6,795 nucleotides of DNA from Mycobacterium sp. (GTDB lineage Bacteria > Actinomycetota > Actinomycetes > Mycobacteriales > Mycobacteriaceae), in NCBI GenBank assembly GCA_023264755.1, contig JAHFVB010000165.1:1-6795 (forward strand). Direction: 5' to 3'. The translations under genes and the position numbers were made by a program. The notes under the pieces were generated by a model, which worked only from the letters and a program-made list of their open reading frames with translations, was not told the DNA's origin and did no database searches. Position 1 is the stretch's first letter; every line of letters starts with the position of its first letter. This document shows, piece after piece, positions 1-4,038 of the stretch.

Positions 1-466
1 GCGTGATGATGCCGTCCTCGTGACCGGTGAACACCTTCTCCAGCTGGCTCGACAGCAGGTCGAAGGCCAGGCCATAGTTGGGATCCTCGTCGCGCCCGAC
101 CACGGGGAGCTTGAGGTCGACCAGCTCGACGATCAGTCGGCGCTTGGCCCGCTCCGCGGTTGCGAAGGCCGCCATCGCCGGCCTGTCGGCGTCGTTGGGC
201 CTGGTCCGAGTCAGTGCGCAGGACGTGCACAACCGGCGCACCGGAGCCACCCGCACCAGCCAATTGCATTCGGCGGCATGCAGGTTCGCGCACAACTGGT
301 ACTCACTGGCGTCGACGGCCCCGCCGTGGGCGCTTTCCGCCCCCGACGCGATGACCAAGAAGGCCATGTCATCGAGCGAGAAGCCGAGCTTGCTCTTGCA
401 GTTCAGGCAGACCGAATTCTCGAAGGCCAGGTGCTGGCCGCAGTTGGGACAGATGAAGTCACGCAT
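1..466 (-). CDS. Zinc-ribbon / putative zinc-binding metallopeptidase family protein (C-terminus missing)
   Basis: N-terminal 155 residues of a protein that runs off the left edge; family members are about 340 residues. It begins MRDFICPNCGQHLAFENSVC and continues LNCKSKLGFS, giving a CxxC...CxxC zinc ribbon (Cys6, Cys9, Cys20, Cys23). A second cysteine set follows at Cys59, Cys67, Cys80 and Cys83 (ECNWL at 66-70, RRLCTSC at 78-83), so eight cysteines could bind two zinc ions. The visible end includes DEDPNYGLAFDLLSSQLEK (126-144) and GHEDGI (148-153). From memory this family (zinc-ribbon followed by a putative metallopeptidase, PF10005/PF15887) carries an HExGH-type motif shortly after this point, outside the window, so catalytic competence cannot be judged. 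ATG at 466 is supported by GGGAGGG 7 bases upstream and by the ribbon starting at residue 6. It overlaps the preceding transglutaminase gene by eight bases and ends the visible operon. It may process or handle the product of the upstream enzymes (inference). Confidence 0.9.
   Translation of the reverse strand, partial: MRDFICPNCGQHLAFENSVCLNCKSKLGFSLDDMAFLVIASGAESAHGGAVDASEYQLCANLHAAECNWLVRVAPVRRLCTSCALTRTRPNDADRPAMAAFATAERAKRRLIVELVDLKLPVVGRDEDPNYGLAFDLLSSQLEKVFTGHEDGIIT
459..466 (-). other. ATGCGTGA eight-base gene overlap
   Basis: The ATG of the zinc-ribbon gene lies two codons before the TGA of the transglutaminase gene, in another frame. With the strong upstream ribosome site this supports coupled expression of the two genes. 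Confidence 0.8.
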
Positions 467-1361
467 GGACGATCCCTCCCTCGAAAGGCGCTACGTCGAC
501 GGACACGTCGATCTTGCTGCTCTCGGAGTCTGTGTAGATGATGCCGCGCAACGGCGGAACGTCGGCGTAGTCCCGGCCGAACCCGACCACTACGTAGCGT
601 TCGTCGATCAACTGGTCATTGGTCGGGTCGAACCCTAGCCACTGATTCTGCGGCGTCCACACCGAGGCCCAGGCGTGCGTCGCGTCGATCCCGACCATGC
701 GTTCCTTTCCAGGCGGTGGGTCCGTCGCAAGATAGCCGGAGACGTAACTGGCGGCCAGACCATTTGCGCGCAGGCAGGCGATCGCGAGCCGCGCGAAATC
801 CTGACATACCCCTTCCCGCGCCGCCAAAACCTCCCCAACCTGCGTGGACACCGTGGTCGAGCCCGAACGGTAGGTGAAGTCGTGGTTGATCCGGGAGTTC
901 AGCTCGCGCAGCACGTCGATCAGCGGCCGTCCGGGCTGAAAACTGGGCGCGGCGTATTCGCGCACGGCAGCGGTGATCTCCGGTGGCTGCAGATCGAGCA
1001 CGAACTCGGTGGCCAGCGCCCCATCCGGGCCGACGGGACGCGCGATCTCCCAGGGCGCGGATGCCGAACCCGTCGCGTAGAGCTCGACTGGGGGCGGATC
1101 GACCTCGACCAGGGAACGACTCGTGATGGTCAGCGTGCGATGGCGTTCGGTCACGTGAAAGTACGAGCTGACGTTGCCGTAGCCGTCGCGGCTGGTCGAG
1201 CTGTCGGCCGCCTCCGGTTCGATGACGAGTTCGTGGGACAGGCAGCGTTGCCGCGTGGAGTCGCGGGGGGTCAGGAAGCCCCTGCCGTAGGAACTGGTGA
1301 CGTCGTCGGAGTACCGATACAGCGTGCGGTGGGTGATCGCGTAACTCCGGGTGCCCGTCAC
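459..1361 (-). CDS. Transglutaminase-like family protein
   Basis: Stand-alone bacterial transglutaminase-like protein of 300 residues, predicted to be a cytosolic cysteine amidase, protease or acyl-transferase. The N-terminal beta-rich domain (about 5-125) matches the bacterial transglutaminase N-terminal family: YAITHRTLYRYSDDV at 7-21, TPRDSTRQRC at 31-40 and RDGYGNVSSYF at 58-68. The catalytic core follows, with Cys186 in EGVCQDFARLAIACLRANG, His229 in IDATHAWASVW and Asp245 in WLGFDPTND, so the triad is intact. There is no signal peptide. The start is GTG at 1361, chosen because GGAGGG lies 7 bases upstream and the family match begins at residue 5; the frame remains open for 264 codons upstream, but that stretch lies inside the alpha-E coding region and matches nothing. 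The GTG overlaps the TGA of the preceding gene by four bases. It differs clearly from the transglutaminase core in the amidoligase fusion, so the operon has two such enzymes. Whether it hydrolyses or transfers amide groups cannot be read from sequence. Confidence 0.93.
   Translation of the reverse strand: MTGTRSYAITHRTLYRYSDDVTSSYGRGFLTPRDSTRQRCLSHELVIEPEAADSSTSRDGYGNVSSYFHVTERHRTLTITSRSLVEVDPPPVELYATGSASAPWEIARPVGPDGALATEFVLDLQPPEITAAVREYAAPSFQPGRPLIDVLRELNSRINHDFTYRSGSTTVSTQVGEVLAAREGVCQDFARLAIACLRANGLAASYVSGYLATDPPPGKERMVGIDATHAWASVWTPQNQWLGFDPTNDQLIDERYVVVGFGRDYADVPPLRGIIYTDSESSKIDVSVDVAPFEGGIVHA
474..480 (-). promoter_or_regulatory. Ribosome binding site of the zinc-ribbon gene
   Basis: On the minus strand this reads GGGAGGG, a strong Shine-Dalgarno match, 7 bases before the ATG at 466. 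It lies inside the last codons of the transglutaminase gene. It supports that ATG over any other start and suggests the gene can recruit ribosomes itself as well as by coupling. Confidence 0.8.
1358..1361 (-). other. GTGA start-stop overlap
   Basis: The minus strand reads GTGA: the GTG start of the transglutaminase gene shares four bases with the TGA ending the alpha-E gene. This is the classic overlap of translationally coupled genes and implies a fixed ratio of the two proteins (inference). Confidence 0.8.
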
Positions 1362-4036
1362 GGCACCACCCTCCGTTCGTCCGGCCCCCACAGCGGTTGC
1401 ATGCCGCCGGGCAGCGAAAGGTGCGTCGCGGTAATGAGCTTCGACAGGTTGCGCAGGTCGGCGTGCATACCGTCGAGCAGTTCGGCGAGTTCGGCGCGAG
1501 TGCCGTTGGCCGCGACGACCTCGAGATCTGCCGGATCGAGCCGGCGCAGCCGCGCCGCGACGTCGTCGACGAGCCGTTCGGGACGCGACGATCCCGACGA
1601 TGACGGCAGCGCCTTGAGGTCGGCCCGCAAGCGCTCGAACTGGTAGGCCAACGAGCGCGGGTTCTCCTCGTCGAAAAGCACCAGATCGGCCACCGCGGCG
1701 ATGCTGACGGTGCCCAGGGTGCGTCTGCGGTAGATGATCGACGATTCGCAGGCGACCAGAGCCGACTCCGTGATCGTCTGCTCGGCACCGGGACTGCGCA
1801 CCGTGGTGAGGGTGGCGCGCAGCAGTGCCGTGAGCCAGATTCCGCGTTCGATGCGCTTGCCGATGTCCGTCACGGTCCAGCCGACGTCGTGCACCATCGA
1901 CTCGGCGGCCACCCCGGACAAGGCCAGCATGCCGGCGAGCGTCTGGCTGTGCGCGGTCGCCAGGTAGGCCTCGCCCTCGGACTGGGAATCGGGCGGGGAG
2001 GCGCGAGACTGCAGGACGGCACGCTCGACGGCGGCCAGCACCATCCAGGTGTCGTTGGACATCTGGTCGCGAACCGATCTGGCGGCCAACCCGAGTCGCT
2101 CGACCGACTGGGCCAGCGCCCCGGGGCGGTGGCGATCGGCAGTCAGCGACCACAGCGTCGTCGGTGCGATCGCGATCAGCTCGGCGGGGTCGTCTTCGGT
2201 CCCGGTGTCGGTGCCGGTGATGTCACCCAGCGCTGTCAGCAGCACGGGCACGCACTCACTGCCGGGAAGTTCGCGCCGGTAGCGGAATTCGTGATAGCGC
2301 TCGCGGGTGACGTTGAGCAGCCGCGCCGTGCTCTCCGCGCGTTCGGAGTACCGGCCCAACCAGAACAGATCGGACAGCACGCGGGGCGAGCTCACCGAGC
2401 GAGTCGGGCTCGGCGTCATCGGAGCCGGCAACCCGGCAGGCAGGTCGACCGCCGGAGTTGGCGTGCGCTCAGCCGTGGCTCGAGTCGGGGTTCGAACCCA
2501 AATATCCTTTGCGGCAATCGTATTCAGCTTATACGCCGCGGGACCGGGAGCCAGCAGATAGCCGAGCCCGCCGATCATCGGGGCGTAGCCGCCGCGTTGG
2601 GCCACCGTGAACAACCGCATGCCGAAGCTGGCCGCCGTCAGTCCGCCCGGATGGTAGTCCGTTGGGGCCGAGGAGAACTCGGGTAGTTCCTGGCCCACCC
2701 ACTGCCACGGATGGGCACTGATGCGGGCGGCCAGTTCGGTTCGTTGCGCATCCGACAGCGTCGGCCCGACGATGGCCTCGCCTCCGGTGACGGGCTTGAT
2801 CAGAAGCGACGACAGGTGGCTCAGCAGATGCGAGCGTTCCACGTCGATACCGCCCCAGTACATCGGCGCGGTCCGCAGCAGCGGCGTCTCCCCGAGCAGT
2901 CGGTCCGCCATTTCAGGCAGAAAACGCAGCAGCCCAGGGCTTTCCAGCACGCCACTGCCCAGGGTGTTGACCACGGTGACCGCCCCGCGGCGCAACGCCT
3001 CGACGAGCCCGACGACACCCAGCCGCGAGTCCGGCCGCAGATCGAGTGGGTCGGCGTACTCGGCGTCGACGCGGCGCAGCACCACGTCGACGCGCTTGAG
3101 CGTGCCGAGTGAACGCATCCACAGCTTGCCGTCGCGGACCACCAGGTCGGCGCTCTCCACCAGCGGGAAGCCCAACACACTGGCCAGGTACGCCTGATCG
3201 AATGCCGTCTCCGAGTGGATGCCCGGGCTGAGCACCACCACGACGGGTTCCTCGGCCGCATCGGGAGCGGCGTCGATGAGCGCCAGCCGCAAGGCTTGTG
3301 CCCACGGCGAAGCGGGTCGAGGCGCGATCCGCTCGTAGAGATCGGGGATGGCGTGGGCCACCACGCGGCGGTCGGCCAGCGCGTACCCGGCCCCCGACGG
3401 AGCCTGTGTCCAGTCGGCGTTGACCACGAACTCCCCCGCGCCGTTGCGGCTGACGTCACAGCCGTGCAGGAAGAGTTGGTGTCGGCCGGGCACCTCGATG
3501 CCGCGCGCGGCACGCACGTATCCGGGGTGTGCGAAGAGCAGCTGGGCGGGTAAGACGCCGCTGGTGATCGAGCGGCGGGCGCCGTAGAGGTCGGTCAGCA
3601 CGGCGTCCAGTAGCCGGGAGCGTTGCACCAGGCCGGCTTCCAGCACGTCCCAGTCGGTCGACGAGATCACCAAAGGAAGTGCGTCGAGATGCCATGGGCC
3701 GGGTACCGCAGTCCCGTCGCCGTTGGTGACCGCGTCGCCGTGGGGGTCCACCTGGACGTAGGTGATGCCGTCGTTGTCGACCAGGCCGCGCACCACCGTG
3801 CGCAATCGGTCGAGGCCGCTGCGCCCTCGCTCGCCGACGCATTGGGCCAGTTCGTGCCAGGTCGGCCGCACGTTGCCAACGCCGTCGACGAATTCGTCGT
3901 ACCCGGTGGCGACCCGACCGCGAAGCTCGAAGAGCGGTTCTTGAGCCCGTCCGGTCCGGTAGCGGGCCAGCACGTTGTCGGTGTCGAGCCCGACGGCAGG
4001 AATGGGCTCTGGAGGACCGCTAGCGCGAAGCACCAT
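1358..4036 (-). CDS. Circularly permuted ATP-grasp ligase fused to alpha-E (DUF403) domain
   Basis: Predicted ATP-dependent carboxylate-amine ligase; substrate unknown. From ATG at 4036 it has 892 residues, close to the roughly 880 I recall for the mycobacterial homologue. Residues about 35-515 match the circularly permuted ATP-grasp family (CP_ATPgrasp_2, COG2308): LLFAHPGYVRAARGI (166-180), VNADWTQAPSGAGYALADRR (205-224), VLSPGIHSETAFDQAYLA (268-285), VDVVLRRVDAEYADPLDLR (316-334), NTLGSGVLESPGLLRFLPEM (357-376) and AAKDIWV (508-514). Residues 515-550 are a Pro/Thr-rich linker. Residues about 550-892 are alpha-E (DUF403, COG2307): LFWLGRYSERAESTARLL (557-574), DIGKRIERGIWL (724-735) and DLVLFDEENPRSLAYQFERL (784-803). 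The two domains are separate genes in many bacteria. The start was chosen because TGATG joins the upstream stop to this ATG and the family match begins soon after; the frame stays open 74 codons further upstream, but only inside the preceding gene. No strong ribosome site precedes it, so coupling to upstream translation is likely. GTG at 4033 is an alternative start. Confidence 0.93.
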   Translation of the reverse strand: MVLRASGPPEPIPAVGLDTDNVLARYRTGRAQEPLFELRGRVATGYDEFVDGVGNVRPTWHELAQCVGERGRSGLDRLRTVVRGLVDNDGITYVQVDPHGDAVTNGDGTAVPGPWHLDALPLVISSTDWDVLEAGLVQRSRLLDAVLTDLYGARRSITSGVLPAQLLFAHPGYVRAARGIEVPGRHQLFLHGCDVSRNGAGEFVVNADWTQAPSGAGYALADRRVVAHAIPDLYERIAPRPASPWAQALRLALIDAAPDAAEEPVVVVLSPGIHSETAFDQAYLASVLGFPLVESADLVVRDGKLWMRSLGTLKRVDVVLRRVDAEYADPLDLRPDSRLGVVGLVEALRRGAVTVVNTLGSGVLESPGLLRFLPEMADRLLGETPLLRTAPMYWGGIDVERSHLLSHLSSLLIKPVTGGEAIVGPTLSDAQRTELAARISAHPWQWVGQELPEFSSAPTDYHPGGLTAASFGMRLFTVAQRGGYAPMIGGLGYLLAPGPAAYKLNTIAAKDIWVRTPTRATAERTPTPAVDLPAGLPAPMTPSPTRSVSSPRVLSDLFWLGRYSERAESTARLLNVTRERYHEFRYRRELPGSECVPVLLTALGDITGTDTGTEDDPAELIAIAPTTLWSLTADRHRPGALAQSVERLGLAARSVRDQMSNDTWMVLAAVERAVLQSRASPPDSQSEGEAYLATAHSQTLAGMLALSGVAAESMVHDVGWTVTDIGKRIERGIWLTALLRATLTTVRSPGAEQTITESALVACESSIIYRRRTLGTVSIAAVADLVLFDEENPRSLAYQFERLRADLKALPSSSGSSRPERLVDDVAARLRRLDPADLEVVAANGTRAELAELLDGMHADLRNLSKLITATHLSLPGGMQPLWGPDERRVVP
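1369..1374 (-). promoter_or_regulatory. Ribosome binding site deciding the GTG start of the transglutaminase gene
   Basis: On the minus strand this reads GGAGGG, 7 bases before the GTG at 1361, and lies inside the final codons of the alpha-E coding region. It decides the start: the same frame stays open far upstream, but only here do a ribosome site, a start codon and the start of family similarity coincide. Confidence 0.78.
2387..2494 (-). other. Pro/Thr-rich interdomain linker of the ATP-grasp/alpha-E protein
   Basis: Residues 515-550 of the fusion protein are rich in Pro, Thr, Ala and Ser (for example RTPTRATAERTPTPAVDL) and match neither domain. They sit between the terminal KDIWV motif of the ATP-grasp domain and the start of alpha-E at VLSDLFWLGRY. 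This looks like a flexible tether joining two otherwise separate proteins. Confidence 0.7.
2488..2499. repeat. 12-bp perfect palindrome GGGTTCGAACCC
   Basis: Perfect self-complementary sequence at the edge of the A+T-rich patch. It resembles the T-arm consensus of tRNA genes, but no acceptor, D or anticodon arm is present and the reading frame passes through it intact. It may be chance. Confidence 0.5.
2492..2533 (-). other. A+T-rich, rare-codon patch inside the ATP-grasp coding region
   Basis: About 40 percent G+C (17 of 42 bases) in otherwise very GC-rich DNA. Codons for residues 502-515 include TAT, AAT, ATT, GCA, GAT, ATT, GTT and CGA, which are uncommon in the neighbouring genes. The encoded motif (YKLNTIAAKDIWVR) contains the conserved end of the ATP-grasp family, so the protein sequence looks normal and only the codon choice is odd. 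The patch ends at the interdomain linker. Confidence 0.6.
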
Positions 4037-4038
4037 CA
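4034..4038 (-). other. TGATG stop-start overlap (translational coupling site)
   Basis: The minus strand reads TGATG: TGA (4038-4036) ends the amidoligase fusion and ATG (4036-4034) starts the ATP-grasp/alpha-E gene, sharing one base. No purine-rich ribosome site stands out upstream, which fits re-initiation by ribosomes finishing the first gene (inference). Confidence 0.8.

Noticed and set aside
675..1646. Long plus-strand open frame of 323 codons, with several shorter ones along the window (for example 20-541, 1889-2686, 4237-5091, 5137-5727).
   Set aside because: They are antisense to well-supported minus-strand genes, have Arg/Gly/Ala-rich compositions typical of shadows in GC-rich DNA, and show no recognisable family motifs.
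459..2153. A 564-codon version of the transglutaminase gene starting far upstream.
   Set aside because: The extra 264 codons lie inside the alpha-E coding region in another frame and are Arg-rich without family similarity; the GTG at 1361 has a ribosome site and matches the family start.
2481..2535. Possible tRNA gene or tRNA-derived attachment site, from the T-arm-like GGTTCGAACC.
   Set aside because: The T-stem fails after two base pairs, no other tRNA arm can be found, and an intact conserved reading frame runs through it.
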